Origin: Bradyrhizobium sp. AZCC 1719 | GTDB lineage: Bacteria; Pseudomonadota; Alphaproteobacteria; Rhizobiales; Xanthobacteraceae | Length of the DNA stretch: 64,000 nucleotides | Assembly: GCF_036924525.1 (NCBI RefSeq) | Contig: NZ_JAZHRU010000001.1 | Location: 5,981,001-6,045,000 of the forward strand | Direction: 5' to 3' | Shown here: positions 17,066 through 25,292 of the stretch, piece by piece | Layout of the letters: each line of letters begins with the position of its first letter | How positions within the stretch are numbered: position 1 is the first letter of the stretch | The notes under the pieces: generated by a model | Databases searched by the model: none | What the model was told of the DNA's origin: nothing | Seen by the model: only the letters and a program-made list of their open reading frames with translations | Translations under genes and position numbers: made by a program

Positions 17066-17590
17066 TCATTCCGCTTTCTCTGCCGTCGCCTTGATAAGAT
17101 TGTCGCGGAGCGTGACGACGTTTTCCTGCAGCCGCACGAACTCGTCGGGCTTCAGTCCGGTTGAGGCCACGAGATTCATATGCATGCCCTTCTCGCGCAG
17201 CCGGCGGCCAGCCTCGGTCAGGCTGATGCGCACCTGCCGCTCGTCCGCGGGATCGCGCTGGCGGCGCAGATAGCCCATCTGCTCCAGCTTTTTCAGGATC
17301 GGCGTCAGCGTGTTGGATTCCAGGAACATCTTCTCGCCAAGCTCACTCACGGTCTGGCCCTCCTGCTCCCACAACGCCACGATCGCGATCCATTGCGGGT
17401 AGGTCAGGCCGAGTTCATCGAGGCCCTTTTTGTAGGCCCGCCCGAAGGCAAGGTTGGCCGAATAGATCGCAAAACACAGGAAATCGCCAAGCCGCCGGTC
17501 GCCTGCAGCCGGCTTCGGCTTCTGACTGGCCTTTGAATTATCTCTCGAATTGTCCCTGGAACCGGTCCGGGACCCGTCGCTCAGTTTCAT
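17066..17590 (-). CDS. MarR family transcriptional regulator (OhrR-like)
   Basis: A 174-residue regulator from ATG 17590. After a Ser/Lys/Asn-rich tail (about residues 1-30) comes FLCFAIYSANLAFGRAYKKGLDELGLTYPQW, the first helix of OhrR-type MarR proteins with the redox-sensing Cys in LCFAIY. The winged helix shows SELGEKMFLESNTLTPILKKLEQMGYLRRQRDPADERQV. OhrR proteins repress organic peroxide resistance genes and release DNA when the Cys is oxidised; here the divergent target is a VOC gene rather than ohr. The intergenic repeats at 17637-17705 are likely operators. Confidence 0.86.
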   Translation of the reverse strand: MKLSDGSRTGSRDNSRDNSKASQKPKPAAGDRRLGDFLCFAIYSANLAFGRAYKKGLDELGLTYPQWIAIVALWEQEGQTVSELGEKMFLESNTLTPILKKLEQMGYLRRQRDPADERQVRISLTEAGRRLREKGMHMNLVASTGLKPDEFVRLQENVVTLRDNLIKATAEKAE

Positions 17591-17636
17591 GGAGGTCGTC
17601 CTTTTCGACACGAACATGTGAAGTCTCGCATCCATA

Positions 17637-17705
17637 TATATCGCATCCGATTAAATCGGAAGGGTTGACACTGCGGACTTGAAGCGCTTTATATCGCATA
17701 CGATC
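17637..17705 (+). promoter_or_regulatory. Promoter with paired operator repeats (MarR/VOC intergenic)
   Basis: TTGACA at 17665-17670 and TTTATA at 17688-17693, separated by 17 bases, form a near-consensus plus-strand promoter for the VOC gene. A 14-base direct repeat, TATATCGCATMCGAT, occurs at 17637-17651 and 17690-17704, the second overlapping the -10. A third partial copy, TTCGCACACGATA, follows at about 17708. The placement suggests that the adjacent OhrR-like protein represses both genes; the protein-DNA link is inference. Confidence 0.65.
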
Positions 17706-17773
17706 TTTTCGCACACGATACAAACCCGGTGCGCCGGAAACATTCCCGCCACCACAACATCGAGGAGAGAACC

Positions 17774-18463
17774 ATGTCAGACCTCAAGGAACGCACCACT
17801 TCCACTGAGACCAAGGCCGCTTCGGCGGTCGACCTGAAGCTCGAAGTCATCGTCATCCCGGTTTCCGACGTTGAACGCGCCAAGCAGTTTTATGCAAACC
17901 TCGGCTGGCGGCTCGACGCCGATTTTGCCGGCCCTGACGACTACCGCGTGATCCAGTTCACGCCGCCCGGCTCCAACGCCTCGGTCATCTTCGGCAAGAA
18001 CGTCACCCCTGCCACGCCCGGCTCCGCGCAGGGCCTCTATCTGATCGTCTCGGACATCGAGGCCGCTCGCAACGAGTTGCTCGGCCGCGGTGTTGCGATC
18101 AGTGAAGCGTTTCACGCCGGCGGCAACGTGCATGTCGGTTCGGATGAGCCCTATCTGTTCGGGCGGGTCCGGCTGAGCGGCCCGGATCCGGAACGCGGCA
18201 GCTACCGCTCCTATGCCTCGTTCAGCGATCCCGACGGCAATGGCTGGCTGCTGCAGGAAGTCACCGCGCGATTGCCCGGGCGCGTCGACGCTAACGCGAC
18301 GGCCTTCAATTCGTCGGCTGATCTCGCGAGCGCGCTGCGCCGTGCGGCGGCTGCCCATGGCGAGTACGAGAAGCGCAATGGCGGCCAGCATGATGCGAAC
18401 TGGCCAGACTGGTACGCCGAATACATCGTCCGCGAGCAGGCCGGCCAGCAGCAGGCGGCATGA
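17774..18463 (+). CDS. VOC (glyoxalase/bleomycin resistance-like) protein
   Basis: A 229-residue vicinal-oxygen-chelate protein from ATG 17774, with GAGGAGAGAACC as ribosome-binding site. LEVIVIPVSDVERAKQFYANLGWRLD is the first beta-alpha-beta-beta-beta unit. SFSDPDGNGWLLQEVTARLPGR ends the second, with the usual Asp-Pro-x-Gly-Asn and the metal-binding Glu. Residues after about 185 form a C-terminal extension (HGEYEKRNGGQHDANWPDWYAEYIV) not in short glyoxalases. It may detoxify or bind an electrophile, consistent with a redox-responsive regulator next door. Confidence 0.84.
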   Translation: MSDLKERTTSTETKAASAVDLKLEVIVIPVSDVERAKQFYANLGWRLDADFAGPDDYRVIQFTPPGSNASVIFGKNVTPATPGSAQGLYLIVSDIEAARNELLGRGVAISEAFHAGGNVHVGSDEPYLFGRVRLSGPDPERGSYRSYASFSDPDGNGWLLQEVTARLPGRVDANATAFNSSADLASALRRAAAAHGEYEKRNGGQHDANWPDWYAEYIVREQAGQQQAA

Positions 18464-18532
18464 GCAGGCGAAGCGATCACCGTCATCGGCGGCGAGCCCG
18501 CCGGCAACAGATCTCAAATTAAGGAGCTTAGC

Positions 18533-18943
18533 ATGACCAGGATGAAGAACTTTCAAGTTGCGGCAATGGCGGCGCTTGTCGCCGGCGCCGTTCTGGCACC
18601 GTTCGGCGCGCAGGCGCAGCAGAATGGAGTCACGCGGACCGACCTGCAGCGGCACGATCTCAGCGCGCAGGGGCGCGAGGCCATCCAGGTCCGCGTCGAC
18701 CTCGCCCCCGGCGTGGCCTTTGGCAAGCACACGCATCCGGGCGAGGAAGTGATCTATGTCCTCGAAGGCCAACTCGAATATCAGATCGAGGACAAGCCGC
18801 CCGTCACGCTGAAGGCCGGCGACGTGCTTTTCATTCCGGCCGGAACGGTGCATTCGGCCAGGAATCCCGGGAACGTCAAAGGCAGTGAACTCGCCACTTA
18901 CATTGTCGAAAAGGGCAAACCTCTCCTCACGCTGGTGAAGTGA
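18533..18943 (+). CDS. Periplasmic cupin domain protein
   Basis: A 136-residue protein with a signal peptide (MTRMKNFQVAAMAALVAGAV, cleavage near AQA) and a single cupin. The metal motif reads GKHTHPGEEVIYVLEGQLEYQIE, with two His and one Glu, and a further His in IPAGTVHSARN. Small secreted cupins of this type bind a metal and often a small acid or catechol; no reaction can be assigned. It follows the VOC gene by 69 bases and may share its promoter. Confidence 0.84.
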   Translation: MTRMKNFQVAAMAALVAGAVLAPFGAQAQQNGVTRTDLQRHDLSAQGREAIQVRVDLAPGVAFGKHTHPGEEVIYVLEGQLEYQIEDKPPVTLKAGDVLFIPAGTVHSARNPGNVKGSELATYIVEKGKPLLTLVK

Positions 18944-18963
18944 CGGCTGCGGTCGTGAATGGA

Positions 18964-19001
18964 CTTGACCTGCTCCCACATCATGCAATATCAGTTGTTA
19001 C
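18964..19001 (+). promoter_or_regulatory. Probable promoter of the Rrf2 gene, leaderless
   Basis: TTGACC at 18964-18969 is followed after 18 bases by AATATC (18988-18993), 8 bases before the ATG at 19002. No ribosome-binding site precedes the ATG, so a leaderless transcript is plausible. A short dyad TGTT-N6-AACA spans the start codon and could be a self-operator, but it is weak. Confidence 0.45.
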
Positions 19002-19466
19002 ATGAAACGAGACAGTAGACTATCAGGCGTTCTCCACGTGCTGCTGCATATGGCCGAGCGGAAGGAGCCGGTGACTTCCGAAGTGCTTGCACGGGCCATG
19101 GACACCAATCCCGTGGTGATCCGGCGGATCATGTCCGGACTTCGCGATCGGGGCTATGTGCGGTCGGAGAAGGGCCATGGCGGCGGATGGACCCTCGCCC
19201 GCGATCTCGCGACGATATCGCTGCGGGATATCTATCAGGCGCTCGGCCAACCTTCGCTGTTCGCCGTGGGCAACAGAACCGAAGCACCCGGCTGTCTTGT
19301 CGAGCAGGCCGTGAATGCGGCGCTCGACCGGGCGTTCGACGAGGCGGAGGCGCTGTTGCTCTCCCGTCTTGCGGATGTGACGCTTGCGATGTTGAGCACC
19401 GATTTTCAGAAGCGCCTGGGCGATCGGCGCAACCGTCATCGTCTGGAGACCGCCCATGCATCATGA
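19002..19466 (+). CDS. Rrf2 family transcriptional regulator
   Basis: A 154-residue winged-helix protein, [33 protein letters not shown], with [30 protein letters not shown], the Rrf2 recognition helix and GxxGG wing. Only one Cys (PGCLVEQAV) is present in the C-terminal half, so the three-Cys Fe-S site of IscR is absent. It therefore belongs to the YwnA-like branch that senses other signals. It overlaps the downstream methyltransferase by 11 bases and is thus co-expressed with it. Confidence 0.86.
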   Translation: MKRDSRLSGVLHVLLHMAERKEPVTSEVLARAMDTNPVVIRRIMSGLRDRGYVRSEKGHGGGWTLARDLATISLRDIYQALGQPSLFAVGNRTEAPGCLVEQAVNAALDRAFDEAEALLLSRLADVTLAMLSTDFQKRLGDRRNRHRLETAHAS

Positions 19467-20157
19467 CGCGGCCGCCAACGGCATGTTGGCTCACTTCTCC
19501 GATCCAGAGGCGGTCAGGCGATATGCGGATGGGCCGCCGCGCTTCGTGCCCGGCTTTGCGGACCTTCATCGCATGACCCGTATCCTGCTGACGGAGCAGG
19601 CTGCGCCAGACGCGCGGGTGCTGGTGCTCGGTGCAGGTGGCGGCCTGGAGTTGAAGGCATTGGCGGAGGCAGAGTTGCGCTGGAGGTTCGTTGGCGTCGA
19701 CCCCGCCTCCGAGATGCTGAAGCTGGCCGAGCAGACGCTTGGGCCATTCAATGCGCGTGTGCAGTTGCAGCAGGGTTATATCGACGATGCGCCCGATGGG
19801 CCGTTCGATGCCGCCACCTGTCTGCTCACGCTGCATTTCCTGGATGTCGACGAACGGCGGCGGACGGCCAGGGAAATCCACCGCCGGCTCAGACCCGGAG
19901 CGCCGTTCGTGGCGGCCCATTCCAGTTTTCCGCAGCAGGACAGCCAGCGGGCGCGATGGCTATCGCGCTATGCCGCCTATGCAATCGCCTCCGGCGCCGA
20001 TCCGAACCAGGCCAACACTGCACGTGCGGCTGTCGAGGCACGCTTGAACCTGCTCAGCCCGGAGCAGGATGCACAAATTCTGCGTGAGGCCGGATTCCGG
20101 GATGTGGAGTTGTTCTACGCCGCCTTTACCTGGCGCGGCTGGATTGCGTATGCGTGA
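19456..20157 (+). CDS. Class I SAM-dependent methyltransferase
   Basis: A 233-residue methyltransferase. Motif I is [15 protein letters not shown], the acidic end of strand 2 is [14 protein letters not shown], and [28 protein letters not shown] fits motif post-II. The SAM-binding Gly run is present, so activity is likely. The substrate is unknown; small-molecule methyltransferases next to Rrf2 regulators are frequent. Translation probably depends on the upstream Rrf2 gene, given the 11-base overlap. Confidence 0.84.
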   Translation: MHHDAAANGMLAHFSDPEAVRRYADGPPRFVPGFADLHRMTRILLTEQAAPDARVLVLGAGGGLELKALAEAELRWRFVGVDPASEMLKLAEQTLGPFNARVQLQQGYIDDAPDGPFDAATCLLTLHFLDVDERRRTAREIHRRLRPGAPFVAAHSSFPQQDSQRARWLSRYAAYAIASGADPNQANTARAAVEARLNLLSPEQDAQILREAGFRDVELFYAAFTWRGWIAYA

Positions 20158-20201
20158 AGCGTGGTAGTCGGTAAACTGATTCAGTTGTCCAACAACCAAT
20201 C

Positions 20202-20699
20202 ATGACCATCCGTCCGATTGTCCGATACCCCGATCCTCGGCTTGCGCTCCCGGCGCAGCCGGTGACGGTGTTTGACGACGCGCTGAGCGAGCTGGCGAGA
20301 GACCTGCTCGAGACGATGCACGCCGCGCCCGGCATCGGCATCACCGCATCCCATGTCGGCGTCTCCCTGCGGGTCGTGGTGCTCGACCTCGACCCCATCG
20401 ACGGTGCACGGACCTACGTCAATCCCGAGATCATTTGGGCCTCGCCCGAAATGATCGTGCATCAGGAAGGCAGCGTCTCGATGCCGGGAGTTAGTGACGA
20501 AGTTCGGCGTCATGCGCGCGTTCGGATCAGCTATCACGACGTCGACGGCAATTCACACACCGAGGAATCCGATGGGCTCCGCGCCGTCTGCCATCAGCAT
20601 GAGATCGATCAGCTCAATGGCCTGTTCTGGATTCAGCGCCTATCCCGCCTGAAGCGCGAGCGGTTGATCAAGCGTTTCGAGAAGATCTCGCGGGGCTGA
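20202..20699 (+). CDS. Peptide deformylase-like protein, metal site degraded
   Basis: A 165-residue protein with the whole peptide deformylase scaffold: RPIVRYPDPRLALPAQPV at the N-terminus, GIGITASHVG in place of motif 1 (G-x-G-x-A-A-x-Q), EGSVSMPG in place of motif 2 (EGCLS) and QHEIDQLNG in place of motif 3 (QHExDH). The metal-ligand Cys is Ser91 and the second metal-ligand His is Gln137; only His133 and the catalytic Glu134 remain. It is therefore unlikely to be an active deformylase. It could bind a formyl-peptide or ribosome site without catalysis, or use another metal. The gene stands alone after the Rrf2-methyltransferase pair. Confidence 0.85.
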   Translation: MTIRPIVRYPDPRLALPAQPVTVFDDALSELARDLLETMHAAPGIGITASHVGVSLRVVVLDLDPIDGARTYVNPEIIWASPEMIVHQEGSVSMPGVSDEVRRHARVRISYHDVDGNSHTEESDGLRAVCHQHEIDQLNGLFWIQRLSRLKRERLIKRFEKISRG

Positions 20700-20715
20700 G
20701 ACTGTAAGAAACGCC

Positions 20716-20818
20716 GTCATTCCGGGGCTCGCGAAGCGAGAACCCGGAATCCATTTCTCGGCAGACCGTGCGGCCTAATGGATTCCGGGTTCGATGCTTC
20801 GCATCACCCCGGAATGAC
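20716..20818. repeat. Dispersed palindromic repeat, GTCATTCCGGGG family
   Basis: GTCATTCCGGGG at 20716-20727 and CCCCGGAATGAC at 20807-20818 are perfect inverted ends; CCCGGAATCCATT (20743-20755) and AATGGATTCCGGG (20777-20789) form inner arms. A shorter relative lies at 53023-53095. It sits in the gap between convergent genes, where it could act as a bidirectional transcription terminator. Confidence 0.75.
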
Positions 20819-20826
20819 AAGGAGGT

Positions 20827-22038
20827 TTACGCCGGCACCGGCGCAGCGCGTGCCACCGGCATCGGCCGGAATGTAAGGATGATCAAGAACGCGCCGAGCC
20901 CCATGATCCACGAGCCGATATAAAGCCAGGCGTAGCTGGCAAACGTGTCGTAGATCAAACCGCCGGCCAAGGGTCCCGTCGCCATGCCGAGGCTGCCGGC
21001 CATCGCGGTGCCGCCGATCACGGTACCCATCATGCGCAGCGGAAAGTTTTCGCGCACGAGCACGGCATAGAGCGGCATGGTGCCGGCATAGATGAAGCCG
21101 AACAGCGCGGCCACCGTGTAGAACGCGGCGAGATCGCGCACGAAGACATAACCGAGTGCGCCGAACGCCTGCGCCAGCAAGCCAAAGACGAGCACGCGCT
21201 TGGCGCCAAAGCGATCGCCGAGCAGGCCGAAGGCGATACGGCCGCCCATCCCCGCCAGGCCTTCGATGCTGTAGATGGTGACGGCGGCGATCATCGGGAT
21301 GCCGCAACTGATGGCGTAGCTCACGGTATGGATGATCGGGCCCGAATGCGTGGCGCAGCAGAAGAAATTCGTCAGCAGCAGGATGATGAATTGCGGCGAG
21401 CGCAGCGCTTGCGCCAGCGTCATGTCCGGTTCTGCCGGCGCGCTGGATGGCGCGGACGCCCCGCTCTCGAGCGCCGGCGCGCGGCGCACCAAAAGCGAAA
21501 CCGGGATCATGATCGCGGCGACGACGAGCGCCACGATCTGCATCGAGGTGCGCCAGTCATGGTTCGAGACCAGCCAGGCGGCGAGCGGCGACATCGTCAT
21601 CGGCGCCATCCCCATGCCGGCTGAGACCAGGGACACCGCAAGACTGCGATGGGTATCGAACCAGCCGGTCACGCAAGCCATCATCGGCGCGAAGATCGCA
21701 GCCGTGGCGCCGCCGACCATCAGCCCGAAGATGAACTGAAACACGACCAGCGAGGTCGCAAGGCTCGCCAGCCCCAGGCTCGCCGCGAGTACGACCGAGC
21801 CGGTCAGCACCACCGGCAGCGGCCCCAGCCGGTCGGACAAGGTGCCCCAGATCATGCTGGTGAAGGCCATTGCGAGAAAGCCGATCGTCATCGCGCTGGA
21901 TACGCCGGTCACCGACCAGCCGGTATCCCGCGCGATCGGCTGCAAAAACACCGGCAGCGAAAACATGCCCCCGATCGCGACACAGCCAAGCAGGCCCCCG
22001 GCCGCGACGATCACCCAGCGATAGTGAGAATTGGTCAT
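20827..22038 (-). CDS. MFS transporter
   Basis: A 403-residue major-facilitator protein with about 12 hydrophobic helices. The first cytoplasmic loop holds GTLSDRLGPLPV (motif A-like), and a second copy, GLLGDRFGAKRV, begins the C-terminal half. The overall pattern, including SVTGVSSAMTIGFLAMAF, fits monocarboxylate/oxalate-formate-type transporters. It is monocistronic. The substrate is unknown. The C-terminus ends in VARAAPVPA, with no extra domain. Confidence 0.84.
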   Translation of the reverse strand: MTNSHYRWVIVAAGGLLGCVAIGGMFSLPVFLQPIARDTGWSVTGVSSAMTIGFLAMAFTSMIWGTLSDRLGPLPVVLTGSVVLAASLGLASLATSLVVFQFIFGLMVGGATAAIFAPMMACVTGWFDTHRSLAVSLVSAGMGMAPMTMSPLAAWLVSNHDWRTSMQIVALVVAAIMIPVSLLVRRAPALESGASAPSSAPAEPDMTLAQALRSPQFIILLLTNFFCCATHSGPIIHTVSYAISCGIPMIAAVTIYSIEGLAGMGGRIAFGLLGDRFGAKRVLVFGLLAQAFGALGYVFVRDLAAFYTVAALFGFIYAGTMPLYAVLVRENFPLRMMGTVIGGTAMAGSLGMATGPLAGGLIYDTFASYAWLYIGSWIMGLGAFLIILTFRPMPVARAAPVPA

Positions 22039-22220
22039 TCCTGATCTCCTGACAGCCTCTTCGGCTGAAAGACGAACGGAATGGGCCGGAGCCGACAGGC
22101 CGAGAGCCGCCGCAGCTCACTTTTTTGCGAGCAAGATGGATTCGTTCTGCGGATAGACGACGCCAACCAGCCTGTGGAGCCACCGGTCCCAGTACAAGGA
22201 CTTATCGGGCCCCAAGCTTC

Positions 22221-23669
22221 TCAGCGGTGAGCATTTCGCAAGGTCAACCCGCCATTGCTGGACGGAAAGAAATTGCCGTGGAAGCCAAAGGGAATTTGGT
22301 GGGGGCACTCCGCTCGAGCGATCTCGGTCATGCGAGACGCATCGAGAACGAGGAGAAACGACCTGTCGTTCCGCCCGTCCAGAACGACCGAAAGCAACAC
22401 GCCCTCAGCTTCGTTGCCCGCATCCGGCGCGGCGACGAAGACGGGCTCTCCCGGATAGCATCCGGGCTCCGCCCACACAGCGCACTCGCCCGTCTCCACG
22501 TCGATCCGGACAAGGCTGTCGAGGAAATTGCCCGGCTGTCGATTCCCCGTGCCCCAGACCACGCGGTAGGACTCTCCAGCGACCCTGCCATAGTCGACCC
22601 GCGGGAGTTCGATGGCGGTGGTGGTGATCTGATGCTTCTGCGCGGTGCGATCTGCGGCGCCGAGCGGGATGACATAGCGAGAGAGGGAGCCCACGGCATC
22701 GACCGGCTTGCCGGCGCGCAGACGCGAGAGGTAGAGCTGATCGATGATGCCGGGGTCGGGGTACGTGACGAGGTCGAGCACGAGCTCGCCGCCTCGCTCA
22801 TAGGCGTTGACATGATGAAAGGCGAAGACCGCTTCGGCTTCCGCCGTGGCGATCCGTTGGCCACTGTCCTTCTCGACGACCTGGAAGCGCAGCCCGCGCT
22901 CCGGTTGCCACCGATAATTCTTGATGAAGGGCTCGCCTCTCAGGAGCAACCGCAAAGGGTTGACCACCAGCGGAAACTCCGCCAGGACGAGATAGCGCCT
23001 GGTCATCGCGAAACTATGCATGTACGCGGGCCGATCCACCGGCAAATCGGCGATCGTGGTTTCAGCGCCGTCCTCATCCGCCACGCGAAACAGCCGGTAC
23101 CGACTTCGCCGGCCAAATTCCACCACATAACTGAACTGGCAGCGGCGGGTTGCGTCATGGTGCGGATGAGCAATCGAGATCTGGCCGCCGAGCTGCTTGC
23201 CGTATTCGTAATGTCCCAATGTTTGGAGAGTTTCGGAATCGAACCGCACCGGCAAGGTCGTTTCCGTGAGCGCCACCAACGATCCACCAAGAGCGTTGAC
23301 GCTGACATTGCAATTGTCGGTCGACTTATCGAAGAATCTGGAGAGCACTCTGCCGAACAGCGTCCGACAGGGGTCGCTCGCGAACTCGCCGCGGCTCAAG
23401 CGGCCGGATCGTTGCTGTTCCCGATAGTTCGCCGAACGAATGAACCGGTTCGCATAGGAGACCTTGCCGTCGACGAAGGCAAACCGGTGCAGCATGGCGA
23501 GCCCGTCGAACCAGTGGTTCACGGTTTGCCTGCCGAGATCGAATTTCGCCGGCGCAGTGCGGAGCAACGCGCCCGACAGCCATGTCGGTACGGTGCCGAC
23601 GACGGGAAGACTCTCGGCCGCAACCTCGCGGTCGAGATCAGCAAAGCCTTTGGCAAACATGGCGGTCAT
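22221..23669 (-). CDS. Carotenoid oxygenase family protein
   Basis: A 482-residue beta-propeller of the carotenoid cleavage oxygenase/RPE65 family. The four iron-binding His are present in order: IAHPHHD, YMHSFAMT, FAFHHVNA and FGFHGNFF near the C-terminus. The opening, GTVPTWLSGALLRTAPAKFDLG, is the family N-terminus. It should cleave a polyene, carotenoid or stilbene with O2. No carotenoid synthesis gene is adjacent. It is minus-strand, some 180 bases from the MFS start. Confidence 0.87.
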   Translation of the reverse strand: MTAMFAKGFADLDREVAAESLPVVGTVPTWLSGALLRTAPAKFDLGRQTVNHWFDGLAMLHRFAFVDGKVSYANRFIRSANYREQQRSGRLSRGEFASDPCRTLFGRVLSRFFDKSTDNCNVSVNALGGSLVALTETTLPVRFDSETLQTLGHYEYGKQLGGQISIAHPHHDATRRCQFSYVVEFGRRSRYRLFRVADEDGAETTIADLPVDRPAYMHSFAMTRRYLVLAEFPLVVNPLRLLLRGEPFIKNYRWQPERGLRFQVVEKDSGQRIATAEAEAVFAFHHVNAYERGGELVLDLVTYPDPGIIDQLYLSRLRAGKPVDAVGSLSRYVIPLGAADRTAQKHQITTTAIELPRVDYGRVAGESYRVVWGTGNRQPGNFLDSLVRIDVETGECAVWAEPGCYPGEPVFVAAPDAGNEAEGVLLSVVLDGRNDRSFLLVLDASRMTEIARAECPHQIPFGFHGNFFPSSNGGLTLRNAHR

Positions 23670-23771
23670 GACGTTATCCGGATCTACCGGCTAACGCACA
23701 GGCGCGCGATTTGGTCCCAGCCGGTTGTTGGCGAACACCTGGCGCTATTGGCGCGCCTCGCCTATGCGAGG

Positions 23772-23813
23772 CTTGACTAAGTCTCATCTGAGGCATACTT
23801 TTGTCTCATCTGA
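23772..23813 (+). promoter_or_regulatory. Promoter and direct repeats before the RES/Xre pair
   Basis: TTGACT at 23772-23777 and CATACT at 23794-23799 (16-base spacer) look like a promoter. Two copies of GTCTCATCTGA lie at 23781-23791 and 23803-23813, 22 bases apart or about two helical turns, flanking the -10. The core CTCA-TC-TGAG is itself a short dyad. This arrangement is typical of antitoxin autoregulation, which is inferred here. Confidence 0.55.
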
Positions 23814-23827
23814 TTTTGAGGTTCCCC

Positions 23828-24262
23828 GTGAGCCATCAAGCCGCGATCCTGGCCGGTCTGCTCGGCGTCAAGCCGAAGAACACAGAGACGACGCTTACCC
23901 TCGCCCGTTCCGTGGAGAAGGGCCTGCCGGTATCGGCGTTGGACAAATTCGCCGGCCGCGTATCCCCGCAGGACGTCCGTCACTTCACCTATCGTGTGGT
24001 GCCGAAGCCGACGCTGGAACGGCGCCGCAAGGAAAAGCAGCATCTGACGACCGAAGAGAGCGACCGGCTCGCGCGCGTCGCAAAAGTGTTCGCCTTCGGC
24101 CTCGAAGTGTTTCGCGACGAGGCCAAGGTGCGCGATTTTCTCAACCGGCCGCATCCGATGCTTGAAGGCAAGACCCCGCTCGAACTGGCCTTGGCGACCG
24201 GCCCCGGGGCGGACGCCGTCGTCAACCTGCTGGGGCGTACAGCCTATAGCGGCGGCGTCTAG
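23828..24262 (+). CDS. Antitoxin of RES/Xre system (ParS/MbcA/Xre toxin-binding)
   Basis: A 144-residue protein from GTG 23828, with GAGG 8 bases upstream; an in-frame TTG at 23801 lies within an operator-like repeat and is less likely. The C-terminal half has the toxin-binding DUF2384 domain: ARVAKVFAFGLEVFRDEAKVRDFLNRPHPMLEGKTPLELALATGPGADAVVNLLGR. The N-terminal part is an Xre-like helical region. Antitoxins of this group wrap around the RES toxin and repress their own operon. The toxin GTG begins 2 bases after this stop. Confidence 0.87.
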   Translation: MSHQAAILAGLLGVKPKNTETTLTLARSVEKGLPVSALDKFAGRVSPQDVRHFTYRVVPKPTLERRRKEKQHLTTEESDRLARVAKVFAFGLEVFRDEAKVRDFLNRPHPMLEGKTPLELALATGPGADAVVNLLGRTAYSGGV

Positions 24263-24264
24263 GC

Positions 24265-24741
24265 GTGCCGAAGAGCAATCGTGTCCTGACATGCTATCGC
24301 CTCGGGGACCCGGACGGCGCTTACCCCGTGTACGATGCCGAGGGATCGCGCCTCTACCCTGGCCGGTGGAATACGCGTACCAGCCCGATGATCTACGCAT
24401 CCGAGCACTATTCCACCGCCATGCTCGAGAAGCTGGTGCATGCCAATCTGGTGATGCCCGCCAACCAGCACTTCATCGAGATCACGATACCAAACGGCGT
24501 GTCGTATGAAGTTTTCCAAACTGCGGCGCATCCCGGCTGGGATTCGCGAAACGAGACTATCTGCAAGAGCTTCGGCCAGAAATGGTGCGAGGAGAAGCGT
24601 TCGGCGCTCCTGATCGTCCCCTCAATCCCGGCGCGGCTGGAGCGCAACTTTCTGATCAACCCGGCTCACCCCGATGCCAAGAACATCGCGCACACCCTGC
24701 CCGAGCCGGTGTGGTGGGATCAGCGGCTTTATGGGCGGTAA
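24265..24741 (+). CDS. RES domain toxin
   Basis: A 158-residue protein (GTG start). It shows the RES fold in YRLGDPDGAYPVYDAEGSRLYPGRWN, with the conserved Arg, then YASEHYSTAMLEKLVH with the Glu, then a Ser in LLIVPSIPARLERNFLINPAHPDA, which together form the Arg-Glu-Ser signature. RES toxins such as MbcT and Xre-partnered RES resemble ADP-ribosyltransferases and degrade NAD+. It is co-translated with the antitoxin. Confidence 0.88.
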   Translation: MPKSNRVLTCYRLGDPDGAYPVYDAEGSRLYPGRWNTRTSPMIYASEHYSTAMLEKLVHANLVMPANQHFIEITIPNGVSYEVFQTAAHPGWDSRNETICKSFGQKWCEEKRSALLIVPSIPARLERNFLINPAHPDAKNIAHTLPEPVWWDQRLYGR

Positions 24742-24879
24742 CTAGTCCGATCGGCGAATACGCTACGCTATTTCACCCTGCTTGCTATCGTTTCATCGAT
24801 GGAACGATACAACCTGCGCCCCAGTTAACCAGCTCCACGTCGCGAGAGCGATGAAGCTGTTCCAGCCTGGGAGATCGCC

Positions 24880-25272
24880 ATGGCCATCCACTTCAATCAT
24901 ACGATTCTTTCGACCCACGATAGCAAGGCATCGGCAACATTCCTGGCCGAGATGCTGGGTCTGCCCGCCCCACGGAAGTGGGGGCCGTTTTATATGGTCA
25001 CCACTGAAAACGGCGCCAACCTCGACTACATGGATGTCGACGGCGACATTGCTCCGCAGCACTATGCATTTCTGACCAGCGAAAGCGAGTTTGACGAGAT
25101 CCTCGGCCGCGTCCGGGAACGGCAGCTTCCCTACTGGGCCGACCCCGGACGGACGCAACCGGGCAAGATCAACCACCACGACGGCGGGCGTGGCATCTAC
25201 TTCAAGGAGAAGAACGGGCATCTTCTTGAAATTATTACCCGCGAGTACGGTAGCGGCGGCTGGAATCCCTGA
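24880..25272 (+). CDS. VOC family protein
   Basis: A 130-residue single-domain glyoxalase-fold protein: FNHTILSTHDSKASATFLAEMLGLPAPRKWGPF begins the first beta-alpha unit and GIYFKEKNGHLLEIITREYG ends the second, with the Glu at the metal site. ATG at 24880 follows a GGGAGATCGCC site. The reaction is unknown. It is convergent with the SNF2 helicase gene. Confidence 0.82.
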   Translation: MAIHFNHTILSTHDSKASATFLAEMLGLPAPRKWGPFYMVTTENGANLDYMDVDGDIAPQHYAFLTSESEFDEILGRVRERQLPYWADPGRTQPGKINHHDGGRGIYFKEKNGHLLEIITREYGSGGWNP

Positions 25273-25292
25273 CGCGCCCTTCGCCTACGTGC

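Noticed and set aside
22125..23780. 551-codon plus-strand open frame over the carotenoid oxygenase
   Set aside because: The minus-strand protein has all four iron His; the plus-strand frame has no recognisable domain.
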